Source: Marinosulfonomonas sp.
Lineage (GTDB): Bacteria; Pseudomonadota; Alphaproteobacteria; Rhodobacterales; Rhodobacteraceae
Reading direction: 5' to 3'
Length of the DNA stretch: 7,967 nt
Assembly (NCBI GenBank): GCA_026989405.1
Contig: JALSJL010000482.1
Location: 1-7,967 of the forward strand
The notes beneath the pieces are model-generated. The model had not been told where the DNA came from and made no database searches. It saw nothing but the letters and a program-made list of their open reading frames with translations. The first letter of the stretch is position 1; each line of letters opens with the position of its first letter. The position numbers and the translations under genes were made by a program. Below, one piece after another: positions 1 to 6,430 of this stretch.

Positions 1-1260
1 CTGGACAGCCCGCTGCCCGAGCCGACCGAAGAAGACCTGCGCAGCTGGTTTGAATCCCACCCGGACGATTTCACGCTGCCGCCGATGAAACGGCTGACCT
101 ATGTGTGGCTTTCACCCGATGACATGGTGGACGAAATCGAGGTCGACGAAGAAGCCCTGCGCGCCCTTTATGACGAGCGCGCCGATGAATACAACTCACC
201 CGAGCGCCGCCTGGTGGAACGGTTGGTGTTTGGCGACGCCAGCGAGGCCCAGGCCGCGATCGAGGCGATCAACGCGGGCGAAAAGACCTTCGAGGACATC
301 GTCGCCGAACGCGGTCTCAGCCTGAGCGACATTGACTTGGGCGACGTGACACGCGACGAACTGGGCGATGCGGCGGACGCGGTCTTTTCGCTGTCCCGGC
401 CGGGTGTTGTCGGCCCGATCGAGACAGATCTGGGGCCGGCCCTGTTTCGGGTGAATGCGATCATTGAAGCGCGCTCGACCCCGTTTGAAGATGTCCGCGA
501 CACGCTCCGGGAAGAATTTGCCGCCGACGCGGCGCGACGCGCCGTGCTGGACCGGATTGGCGAGCTTGAAGACCTGCTGGCGGGCGGCGCCACGCTTGAG
601 GACCTGTCCGACGAGGCCGGGCTTCGGCTGGGCCAGCTTGAATGGGTCGATGGCCAGACCGAAGACGAGATTGCCGCCTATGACAGTTTCGCCCAGGCCG
701 CGCGCGCCGTGACGCAGGAAGATTTCCCCGAAATACTCGAACTGGAAGACGGCGGCATTTTCGCCCTGCGGCTGGATGAAAGCGTGCCCGAGCGCCCCGA
801 CACGTTTGAAAACGCCCGCCCGGAGATCGAGCGATCCTGGAAAGCCAACGCCCTGTCCGAGCGGCTGGCCGAGGACGCCGCCGCCCTCACCCGCAAGCTG
901 AAAGATGGCGCGGACCTGTCAAGCCTCGGTCTGCCGGTGACGGTCGCAACGAACCTGACCCGCAATGCGTTTGTCGAAGGCGCGCCGGACGGGCTGATGG
1001 AAAAGGTCTTTGAGCTCGAGCCGGGCGAAACGGCAGTGGTCAACGGCAGTGGCGCGCTCACCATCGTGCAGCTCAAGGACATTCAGCCGCCGGACAAGGA
1101 TGACCCCGACCTTGCCGCGGTAGAAAACGCCATCCGCGACGAAATCCGCCAGGGACTGGGCCAGGACGCGCTGACAATGTTCACCCGCGACATCGAACAA
1201 GATGCCGGGATTGCGCTGAACCAGGCAGCCATCAATGCGGTTCACGCCCAATTTCCCTGA
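1..1260 (+). CDS. ppiD: PpiD/SurA-like periplasmic peptidyl-prolyl isomerase, C-terminal part (5' end outside window)
   Basis: The frame is open from base 1, so the first ATG in view (85) is internal; 419 residues are visible, lacking the N-terminus and any membrane anchor. PpiD-type proteins are inner-membrane-anchored periplasmic foldases that help outer-membrane and secreted proteins fold. Seen here: a SurA_N-like helical stretch (window residues 1-65), then a parvulin-like (PpiC/rotamase) domain at about 68-157, with the usual 'GDxxxDELGDAADAVFSL' arrangement and a 'GPIETDLGPALFRV' strand. Two weaker copies of the same pattern follow at about 188-280 and 297-364, the last containing 'VFELEPGETAVV'. 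The protein is strongly acidic, as is usual in marine roseobacters. The stop lies 4 nt before trpE, implying cotranscription. Family assignment is good; the PpiD rather than SurA label rests on position next to trpE and on recall, and isomerase activity is not shown. Confidence 0.82.
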   Translation: MDSPLPEPTEEDLRSWFESHPDDFTLPPMKRLTYVWLSPDDMVDEIEVDEEALRALYDERADEYNSPERRLVERLVFGDASEAQAAIEAINAGEKTFEDIVAERGLSLSDIDLGDVTRDELGDAADAVFSLSRPGVVGPIETDLGPALFRVNAIIEARSTPFEDVRDTLREEFAADAARRAVLDRIGELEDLLAGGATLEDLSDEAGLRLGQLEWVDGQTEDEIAAYDSFAQAARAVTQEDFPEILELEDGGIFALRLDESVPERPDTFENARPEIERSWKANALSERLAEDAAALTRKLKDGADLSSLGLPVTVATNLTRNAFVEGAPDGLMEKVFELEPGETAVVNGSGALTIVQLKDIQPPDKDDPDLAAVENAIRDEIRQGLGQDALTMFTRDIEQDAGIALNQAAINAVHAQFP

Positions 1261-1264
1261 AGAA

Positions 1265-2779
1265 ATGGCGCTGGAACCATCATACGACCAATTCGCGTCC
1301 GACTATGAGCAGGGCAGGAACCAGGTCGTCTACACGCGTCTTGCGGCCGATCTGGACACGCCGGTATCGCTGATGCTCAAACTTGCCGAGGCCCGCCCCG
1401 ACAGCTTCATCCTGGAAAGCGTGACCGGTGGCGAAGTGCGGGGACGGTATTCGATCATCGGGATGAAACCCGACCTGGTGTGGAAATGCTCGGGCGAGCA
1501 GGCGCAGATCAACCGCAACGCCCGGTTTGACGCCGACGCGTTCACCGATCAGGCCGGCCCCCCGCTTGAAAACCTGCGCGCCCTGATCGCCGAAAGCCGC
1601 ATCGAACTGCCTGCCGATCTGCCGGCCGCCGCCGCCGGGCTGTTTGGCTATCTCGGGTATGACATGATCCGGCTTGTCGAAAACCTGCCCGATGTGAACC
1701 CCGACCCGCTTGGCCTGCCCGACGCGGTCTTGATGCGCCCGTCCGTTGTCGTGGTGCTGGATGGCGTGAAAGGCGAGGTGATTGTCGTATCCCCCGCCTG
1801 GGCCGCATCCGGCCTGTCGGCGCGCGCAGCCTACGCACAGGCCGGCGAACGGGTCATGGATGCGGTGCGCGATCTGGAGCGTCAGCCCGCAGACGCCGGC
1901 TACAATCTGGGTGAAGCGGAACCGGCGGCGCAGGCCGTTTCGAATTTCCGCAAGGAAGACTATCTGGCCGCCGTGGACAAGGCGAAAGACTACATCCGGG
2001 CGGGGGACATCTTTCAGGTCGTGCCCTCGCAACGCTGGACCCTGCCCTTCACCCTGCCGCCCTTTGCGCTATACCGTTCGCTGCGGCGCACCAACCCGTC
2101 GCCGTTCATGTTCTTTTTCAATTTTGGCGGCTTCCAGGTGATCGGCGCCAGCCCGGAAATCCTGGTGCGCGTCTTTGACGGCGAAGTGACCGTGCGCCCG
2201 ATTGCCGGAACCCGCCCCCGCGGGGCCACCGCGGCCGAAGACAAGGCCCATGAAGACAGCCTTCTTGCCGACGAAAAGGAACTTGCCGAACATTTGATGC
2301 TGCTTGACCTCGGGCGCAATGACGTCGGGCGCGTGGCCAGGATCGGCACGGTGCATCCGACCGAGAAATTCATCATCGAACGCTACAGTCACGTGATGCA
2401 CATTGTCTCAAATGTGGTGGGCGAGCTGGCCGATGACCAGGACGCGTTGTCGGCGCTCCTTGCCGGGATGCCGGCCGGCACGGTATCGGGCGCGCCGAAA
2501 GTCCGTGCGATGGAGATCATTGACGAGCTTGAGCCTGAAAAACGCGGCGTCTACGGCGGCGCGGTCGGTTATTTTGCCTCGAACGGTGACATGGACATGT
2601 GCATCGCACTGCGCACATCGGTGCTCAAGGACGAGAACCTGTATGTTCAGGCCGGCGGCGGCATTGTCCATGACAGCAACCCCGAGGCCGAGTTTCAGGA
2701 AACCGTGCACAAGTCCAGGGCCATGCTGCGCGCGGCCGCGGACGCGGGCCGGTTTGCCCGCCGCACCAACCGGTCCTGA
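1265..2779 (+). CDS. trpE: Anthranilate synthase component I (TrpE)
   Basis: TrpE is the cytoplasmic chorismate-binding subunit that converts chorismate to anthranilate with ammonia delivered by TrpG; it is the first committed enzyme of tryptophan synthesis. The product is 504 residues, normal for the family. The N-terminal domain carries the 'LES' motif (residues 50-52) and 'GGEVRGRYSIIG' (55-66), which in this family contribute to the tryptophan feedback site. The chorismate-binding domain shows 'PIAGTRPRG' (312-320), 'LDLGRNDVGRVA' (347-358), 'AGTVSGAPKVRAMEII' (404-419) and 'AGGGIVHDSNPEAEF' (463-477). I chose ATG 1265 over ATG 1235 because 'MALxPSxxxF' is the N-terminus I remember for roseobacter TrpE and the earlier start would overlap ppiD by 26 nt. 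The Shine-Dalgarno is weak (a GAAG just ahead), and the 4-nt gap after ppiD suggests translational coupling. PabB is a less likely reading, given the trp neighbours and the full N-terminal domain. Confidence 0.97.
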   Translation: MALEPSYDQFASDYEQGRNQVVYTRLAADLDTPVSLMLKLAEARPDSFILESVTGGEVRGRYSIIGMKPDLVWKCSGEQAQINRNARFDADAFTDQAGPPLENLRALIAESRIELPADLPAAAAGLFGYLGYDMIRLVENLPDVNPDPLGLPDAVLMRPSVVVVLDGVKGEVIVVSPAWAASGLSARAAYAQAGERVMDAVRDLERQPADAGYNLGEAEPAAQAVSNFRKEDYLAAVDKAKDYIRAGDIFQVVPSQRWTLPFTLPPFALYRSLRRTNPSPFMFFFNFGGFQVIGASPEILVRVFDGEVTVRPIAGTRPRGATAAEDKAHEDSLLADEKELAEHLMLLDLGRNDVGRVARIGTVHPTEKFIIERYSHVMHIVSNVVGELADDQDALSALLAGMPAGTVSGAPKVRAMEIIDELEPEKRGVYGGAVGYFASNGDMDMCIALRTSVLKDENLYVQAGGGIVHDSNPEAEFQETVHKSRAMLRAAADAGRFARRTNRS

Positions 2780-2788
2780 CAAGACGCC

Positions 2789-2806
2789 GGACGCCGCCGG
2801 CAGTCC
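2789..2806. terminator. Possible hairpin between convergent trpE and deacetylase-family gene
   Basis: In the 36-nt gap between the two stop codons, GGACGCC (2789-2795) pairs with GGC-A-GTCC (2799-2806) around a 3-nt loop with one bulged A. A hairpin between tail-to-tail genes often ends transcription from both sides. However, no T-run follows on either strand, so this is not a canonical intrinsic terminator, and short stems arise easily in DNA this GC-rich. Confidence 0.3.
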
Positions 2807-2815
2807 GCCGCGCGA

Positions 2816-4555
2816 CTACTTCAGAACCGCCGATACCGGCGCCAGTGCCACAGTTTGCGCCCGGTTTCCCAGCGACCATTCCAGCAGCGCCCGCACGGTG
2901 TCGGGGCGGTTGTGGCCCACCAGCACGACGCCATTTGACTGCCCGGCCCGAAAGGCCGCCTGATCGAGAAAGCGCTTGATCGCAGCCCCATCGCGATTGC
3001 CTTCGTCAAACACGCGAAACACCAGCGCCGCGGGCACGCCCTCGCGTTCGGCCACCTGGGTGGCGCTGTTGAGACCGTGCGAATAGGTGATCATGCCATG
3101 GCCGGTTTCCGCAAGGATTTGCGCGACCTGGCTCGAGACCTGCCGGCTGGACTGAAAATTCGCGTTCTCCGTGTCCATGACAGCCACGGCTTCGGGCACG
3201 GCAGACAGGTATTCCTGAAAGGCAACCTCCACATCGCTTGGCCTTGCCCGGTCGGGGAGCGGTGCGATCAGAACAACTTCCCGGCCGGCATCGCGCAGCG
3301 CAGCCATGCGCCGGGTTGCGTCGGACTTGCTGGCATCGACTGCAAAACTGACCTCAAACGGCAGGGCTGCGACTTGCGGCGCTGCGGTCTGATCCGGCAA
3401 CAGGACTATCGCCATGATCGGGCGTCCTTCCGGGTTTTCAAACGGAACGGCATAGCGCTGCAATGCCGGCAGATCGCCTGTATCTGGTGCGGGCTCCGCG
3501 ACCGATTGGTCACTGGCGCCGTCATCGCCCGGCAAGGCATCTTCTGCCGGCTCGTCTTTCCTGAAGCCCTGCCCGGCACTGACAAAACCGCCGACGCGGT
3601 CCGGTTGAACGGCCTCTCCGGCCTTGCGCACCACCGGCACCAGGGCGGCGCGCGGGGCCTCGGCGACTTCAGTTTCAGGGTCAGCTGTTGCGGTGTCGGC
3701 AGTCTCGGGGCCGGCGTCGGTCGCGGTGTCGACGGCAGCCGGCCTGTCGGCCTCGACATCGGCGAGCGCGCCGGGTTGCTCGCCCCCGGCGCCGGGGGCC
3801 TGGGCGGTCACGGATGCAGGCTGATCACCCTGGACGTCGGCTTCGGCCGGCGGGGTCTGGACGGCTTCGGGCAGCGTCGGCTCGACAACCTGCGGATTGG
3901 AAAAGTCGGTGGCCACGGGGGCCCTGTCGGACGCCGGAAGAGCCGGCCGCGCCGGTTGGGATGCGGCCGCGTCCGGTCGCTGATCTTCCGACTGCGGCGC
4001 GGCAGCGACCACATCGCCCCCCGCGCCGGCCGGAACGTCAGGCGTGTCAGGTGCGCCGGCACCGCCCGCAGACGGCAGCACGGAACCCGCCGTGGCCGCC
4101 GTTGGCGGCTCGACGGTTTCGGGCAGAGGGTCGTTGGCCGGCGCAAGCAGCGTGTTGTCAGCCTCATCGGATTGTTCTGGCGGCGCCGGCGCCACGTCGA
4201 GCGACGGGTCGTTGTCTTGCGTCGGCACCGACCGAGGCATTGGCGGCGCAGGCGCGGCGGGGGCCTGCGATGGCGCCATGCCGGGCTCGGGGGCGGCTTC
4301 CTGCGGCGATTGTTCGGGAACGGCAGGCTGCACCGCCTGTTCCGCATCCGGCGCCTCGGTTTCAACCGGGGCCTGCGGTGGCGGGGCCTGTTCGTCGGTT
4401 TGCACCAGTTGTGCGCCCTGTGGCGCTTCGTCATGCACCTCTTCCGGCGGCAAGATCACCAGCGTGACCGTGTCACTGGTCTGCGACAGCAGCCACAGGC
4501 CCGCGACCGCCGCCAACGACCCCCACAAGACACCCGAAAAGAACCCGCGCCCCAT
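2816..4555 (-). CDS. Membrane-anchored divergent polysaccharide deacetylase-family (YibQ/DUF610-like) protein with long disordered linker
   Basis: The protein has 579 residues. Residues 4-25 (GFFSGVLWGSLAAVAGLWLL...) form a single hydrophobic signal-anchor. About 330 residues of low-complexity, Pro/Ala/Glu/Asp/Gln-rich sequence follow (36-365), then a compact C-terminal domain (about 378-576) whose layout matches Pfam's divergent polysaccharide deacetylase family: 'GRPIMAIVLL' (377-386), 'AGREVVLIAPLP' (423-434), 'VPEAVAVM' (453-460), 'FLDQAAFRAG' (529-538) and 'VGHNRPDTVRALLEW' (546-560). The domain probably faces the periplasm; its substrate is unknown to me. The family's usual Asp-Asp and Asn-His motifs are absent (see findings), so enzymatic activity is doubtful. 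ATG 4555 is chosen because GGAGG lies 5 nt upstream and the membrane segment starts directly after it; the longer frame to 4705 would run into trpG. The gene is convergent with trpE and divergent from trpG, so it is probably a separate unit. Roseobacters commonly carry such a protein, as I recall. Confidence 0.85.
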   Translation of the reverse strand: MGRGFFSGVLWGSLAAVAGLWLLSQTSDTVTLVILPPEEVHDEAPQGAQLVQTDEQAPPPQAPVETEAPDAEQAVQPAVPEQSPQEAAPEPGMAPSQAPAAPAPPMPRSVPTQDNDPSLDVAPAPPEQSDEADNTLLAPANDPLPETVEPPTAATAGSVLPSAGGAGAPDTPDVPAGAGGDVVAAAPQSEDQRPDAAASQPARPALPASDRAPVATDFSNPQVVEPTLPEAVQTPPAEADVQGDQPASVTAQAPGAGGEQPGALADVEADRPAAVDTATDAGPETADTATADPETEVAEAPRAALVPVVRKAGEAVQPDRVGGFVSAGQGFRKDEPAEDALPGDDGASDQSVAEPAPDTGDLPALQRYAVPFENPEGRPIMAIVLLPDQTAAPQVAALPFEVSFAVDASKSDATRRMAALRDAGREVVLIAPLPDRARPSDVEVAFQEYLSAVPEAVAVMDTENANFQSSRQVSSQVAQILAETGHGMITYSHGLNSATQVAEREGVPAALVFRVFDEGNRDGAAIKRFLDQAAFRAGQSNGVVLVGHNRPDTVRALLEWSLGNRAQTVALAPVSAVLK

Positions 4556-4560
4556 CACTG

Positions 4561-4565
4561 CCTCC
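4561..4565 (-). promoter_or_regulatory. Ribosome binding site of the deacetylase-family gene
   Basis: On the minus strand a perfect GGAGG lies 5 nt before ATG 4555. It is one of the clearest Shine-Dalgarno sequences in the window and fixes the start of this gene 150 nt inside the longest open frame. Confidence 0.75.
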
Positions 4566-4633
4566 GATCCTGAAACCTGTATTCGTTGCCGTTTGTGCCG
4601 GGTGCTCTTGACCCCCGGTGCTGCCTCGACGCA

Positions 4634-4662
4634 AGTATAGCCGGACACGCCGCGATAGGCAC
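4634..4662 (-). promoter_or_regulatory. Candidate promoter for the deacetylase-family gene
   Basis: On the minus strand, TATACT (4639 to 4634) matches the sigma-70 -10 consensus at 5 of 6 positions. The hexamer 17 nt upstream, GTGCCT (4662 to 4657), is a poor -35 match (3 of 6). The start point would be near 4627, leaving a leader of about 70 nt before ATG 4555. The -10 stands out in GC-rich DNA, but the weak -35 keeps confidence low. Confidence 0.35.
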
Positions 4663-4685
4663 CCCTTTTGCGAAAGACGCGCGAT

Positions 4686-5267
4686 ATGTTGCTGTTGATC
4701 GACAACTACGACAGTTTTACCTATAACCTCGTTCATTATCTTGGTGAACTGGGCGCCAGGGTCGAGGTTTTCCGAAATGATGCGCTTGCTGTGCCCGACG
4801 CGCTGGCCATGCGTCCGCAGGCCATTCTCTTGTCGCCGGGTCCTTGTGACCCGGATCAGGCCGGCATTTGCCTGGAGCTCACCCAAGCCGCCGCCGAACG
4901 GCGCATTCCGCTGCTCGGGGTCTGCCTGGGCCATCAGACGATCGGCCAGGCTTTTGGCGGCAAGATCGTTCAGGCCAGCGATATCGTGCACGGAAAACCG
5001 GGGGTGATCGAACATGAGGGCACCGGTGTGTTTTCCGGTCTGCCAACGCCGTTTCAGGCCACACGCTACCATTCGCTGGTGGTCGAACGTGCCACCCTGC
5101 CCGACTGCCTGTCGATCACGGCGCAGCTTGACGACGGGACCATCATGGGGCTGCAGCACAGGGATCTGCCGATTCACGGTGTGCAGTTTCACCCGGAAAG
5201 CATCGCCTCTCAGCATGGTCACAAGCTGTTGAAAAACTTTCTGAACTCGGCAAAGGAATTCGCATGA
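4686..5267 (+). CDS. trpG: Anthranilate synthase component II, glutamine amidotransferase (TrpG)
   Basis: TrpG is the class I glutamine amidotransferase subunit that hydrolyses glutamine and channels ammonia to TrpE. The 193-residue length is typical of a stand-alone TrpG. The N-terminus 'LLLIDNYDSFTYNLVHYL' is diagnostic of the TrpG/PabA family. The oxyanion region 'SPGPCDP' (50-56), the nucleophile Cys80 in 'GVCLGHQ', 'RYHSL' (127-131) and the His169/Glu171 pair in 'QFHPES' complete the catalytic set. ATG 4686 is preferred to the in-frame TTG at 4668 because the conserved family N-terminus starts there; the GAAAG at 4672-4676 is only a weak ribosome binding site. The gene lies downstream of the divergent promoter region and its stop overlaps the trpD start. 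PabA (folate synthesis) is a near-identical family and some TrpG proteins serve both pathways; the trpD neighbour favours TrpG. Confidence 0.96.
   Translation: MLLLIDNYDSFTYNLVHYLGELGARVEVFRNDALAVPDALAMRPQAILLSPGPCDPDQAGICLELTQAAAERRIPLLGVCLGHQTIGQAFGGKIVQASDIVHGKPGVIEHEGTGVFSGLPTPFQATRYHSLVVERATLPDCLSITAQLDDGTIMGLQHRDLPIHGVQFHPESIASQHGHKLLKNFLNSAKEFA
5252..5257 (+). promoter_or_regulatory. Ribosome binding site of trpD inside the end of trpG
   Basis: AAAGGA sits 6 nt before ATG 5264, within the last codons of trpG. Together with the ATGA stop/start overlap it supports coupled translation of trpG and trpD. Confidence 0.6.
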
Positions 5268-6280
5268 GCGACGCATTGAAACCCCTGATAGAGGCCGCGG
5301 CCAACGGACCGCTGAGCGCCGGACAGGCGGAGCAGGCGTTTGAAATCCTGTTCGAGGGGGAAGCGACCCCGAGCCAGATCGGCGGTTTGTTGATGGCACT
5401 GCGCACGCGCGGTGAAACCGTGACCGAATACGCGGCCGCGGCGCGCGTCATGCGCGCCAGGTGCCGGGCGGTCTCGGCCCCCGAAGATGCGATCGACATC
5501 GTCGGAACCGGCGGCACCGGCAAGCCGACGTTGCAAATCTCTACCGCCACCGCCTTTGTCGTCGCCGGCGCCGGGGTGCCGGTGGCCAAGCACGGCAATC
5601 GCAAATTGTCGTCAAATTCCGGGGCCGCCGATTCGCTGACGATGAATGGCGTTGAGGTGATGGTCGGGCCGGACGTGGTCGAGCGCGCCCTGAAAGACGC
5701 GGGCATTGGCTTCATGATGGCGCCAATGCATCACCCGGCGATCAAACATGTCATGCCCACCCGCATGGAACTTGGCACCCGCACCATTTTCAACATCCTC
5801 GGCCCGCTGACCAATCCCGCCGGGGTAAAACGACAACTGACCGGCGCGTTTTCGGCCGATCTGATCCGCCCGATGGCCGAAACGCTGCTGGAACTTGGCA
5901 GCGAAGTCGCCTGGCTTGTGCATGGCTCGGACGGAACCGATGAACTGACGATCACCGGCCCCAGCAAGGTGATGGTTGTCGAGAACGGTGCGGTAGACGA
6001 ACGCGAAGTGCACCCGGAAGACGCAGGTTTGCCGGTGCATGATTTTGCCGCCATCACGGGCGGCTCGCCAGAGGAAAACGGGCGCGCGCTGGCTGGCGTG
6101 CTGTCGGGCACACAGGGGGCCTACCGGGACGCCGTGATGCTGAACGCGGCCGCAGCCCTGGTGATTGCCGGGCGTTGTGGCGGTCTGAAAGAGGGTGTCG
6201 CCATCGCCACCGAAAGCATCGACAGCGGCAAGGCCCGCGCGAAACTGGACCAGTTGGCGCAGATCACCAGCGCCGCCTGA
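5264..6280 (+). CDS. trpD: Anthranilate phosphoribosyltransferase (TrpD)
   Basis: TrpD transfers the phosphoribosyl group of PRPP to anthranilate, the second step of tryptophan synthesis; the enzyme is a cytoplasmic homodimer in known cases. The 338-residue product has the usual two-domain layout: an N-terminal helical part (1-70), then the PRPP-binding core with 'DIVGTGGTGKPT' (78-89), 'ISTATAFVVAGAGVPVAKHG' (92-111), 'SGAAD' (119-123), 'NILGPLTNP' (177-185) and 'HGSDGTDELT' (220-229). Two positions differ from the enterobacterial form: Thr85 replaces the Asp of GTGGD, and Asn118 replaces Lys/Arg in SS(K/R)SG. The first is, as I recall, normal in alphaproteobacteria. The ATG overlaps the trpG stop as ATGA. 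An intrinsic terminator begins 3 nt after the stop codon, so trpD is probably the last gene of the trpGD transcript, or at least of most copies of it. Confidence 0.97.
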   Translation: MSDALKPLIEAAANGPLSAGQAEQAFEILFEGEATPSQIGGLLMALRTRGETVTEYAAAARVMRARCRAVSAPEDAIDIVGTGGTGKPTLQISTATAFVVAGAGVPVAKHGNRKLSSNSGAADSLTMNGVEVMVGPDVVERALKDAGIGFMMAPMHHPAIKHVMPTRMELGTRTIFNILGPLTNPAGVKRQLTGAFSADLIRPMAETLLELGSEVAWLVHGSDGTDELTITGPSKVMVVENGAVDEREVHPEDAGLPVHDFAAITGGSPEENGRALAGVLSGTQGAYRDAVMLNAAAALVIAGRCGGLKEGVAIATESIDSGKARAKLDQLAQITSAA

Positions 6281-6283
6281 GAG

Positions 6284-6310
6284 TGCGCGCCCTGGCGTGC
6301 ATTTTTTCTT
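6284..6310 (+). terminator. Intrinsic terminator after trpD
   Basis: TGCGCGCC (6284-6291) pairs with GGCGTGCA (6294-6301) in an 8-bp stem with one G-T wobble; the innermost pair probably opens to give a 4-nt loop. Six T residues follow at once (6302-6307), then CTT. It starts 3 nt after the trpD stop. This is a textbook Rho-independent terminator for the plus strand, and it lies between genes that would otherwise be read as one trpGDC-moaC-moeA operon. Confidence 0.8.
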
Positions 6311-6370
6311 GCGCCGCGGCCTTGCCGCGTCGCGGTGCCTCCGGCGGGGATATTTTGGCGAAAAAGAAGA
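6311..6370. repeat. GC-rich hairpin plus conserved-looking tail, probable Rhodobacteraceae intergenic repeat
   Basis: Directly after the terminator T-run comes a second hairpin: CGCGGC (6315-6320) and GCCGCG (6324-6329) pair perfectly around CTT, and GCG/CGC (6311-6313 with 6331-6333) extend the stem past one mismatch. Next is GCCTCCGGCGGGGATATTTT (6337-6356) and then GGCGAAAAAGAAGATG. I remember very similar 'cctccggcgggg-atatttt-ggc-aaa-gaag' segments after hairpins in many intergenic regions of Rhodobacteraceae genomes. Only one copy is in this window, so its status as a repeat rests on memory. Its function is unknown to me; no T-run follows the second hairpin, so it is not itself a classical terminator. 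Confidence 0.45.
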
Positions 6371-6430
6371 TGCAGGTGCACAACGCGACGCTCTCTTCCC
6401 TTCGGGGGGCTGCTCGGCTATCCAAGAGCC
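6371..6430 (+). other. Leader segment before trpC
   Basis: These 60 nt hold no convincing gene and no recognisable promoter. There is a small CCC-TTCG-GGG hairpin (6398-6407) with the stable UUCG loop, and GGCT (6416-6419) can pair with AGCC (6427-6430), which would partly bury the weak AAGAG ribosome binding site (6424-6428) just before the trpC ATG. The structures are short and may be incidental. Confidence 0.3.

Larger units (their letters stand above)
4556..4685. promoter_or_regulatory. Divergent intergenic region between deacetylase-family gene and trpG
   Basis: These 130 nt separate the start codons of two divergent genes, so they should hold promoters for both directions. A short imperfect dyad, CCGGG (4598-4602) with CCCGG (4614-4618), is present and its right half overlaps a TTGACC (4608-4613) that could be a plus-strand -35. 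No good plus-strand -10 is spaced correctly from it: AAGTAT at 4633 would need a 19-nt spacer. I see no short open frame with clustered Trp codons and no terminator/antiterminator pair before trpG, so a classical tryptophan leader is not evident. Confidence 0.5.

Noticed and set aside
1235..1264. An earlier in-frame ATG for trpE
   Set aside because: It would overlap the end of ppiD by 26 nt and add ten residues that do not resemble TrpE N-termini; ATG 1265 fits the family start.
1280..2032. A 250-codon minus-strand open frame inside trpE
   Set aside because: It is the antisense shadow of a conserved enzyme gene, with composition typical of a GC-rich complement.
3077..4573. A 498-codon plus-strand open frame opposite the deacetylase-family gene
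   Set aside because: It is very rich in Arg, Gly and His with no recognisable domain, as expected for the antisense frame of GC-rich coding DNA. The minus-strand gene has a membrane anchor, a GGAGG and a family domain.
4668..4685. A TTG start adding six residues to TrpG
   Set aside because: The conserved family N-terminus begins at ATG 4686, and there is no better ribosome binding site for the TTG.
4556..4705. A 50-residue N-terminal extension of the deacetylase-family protein
   Set aside because: It would run across the divergent promoter region into trpG, and a GGAGG marks the start at 4555 just before the membrane segment.
6335..6430. A GTG-started extension of TrpC by 32 residues
   Set aside because: The extra residues come from the hairpin/repeat spacer, are Arg-rich, and precede the normal TrpC N-terminus.
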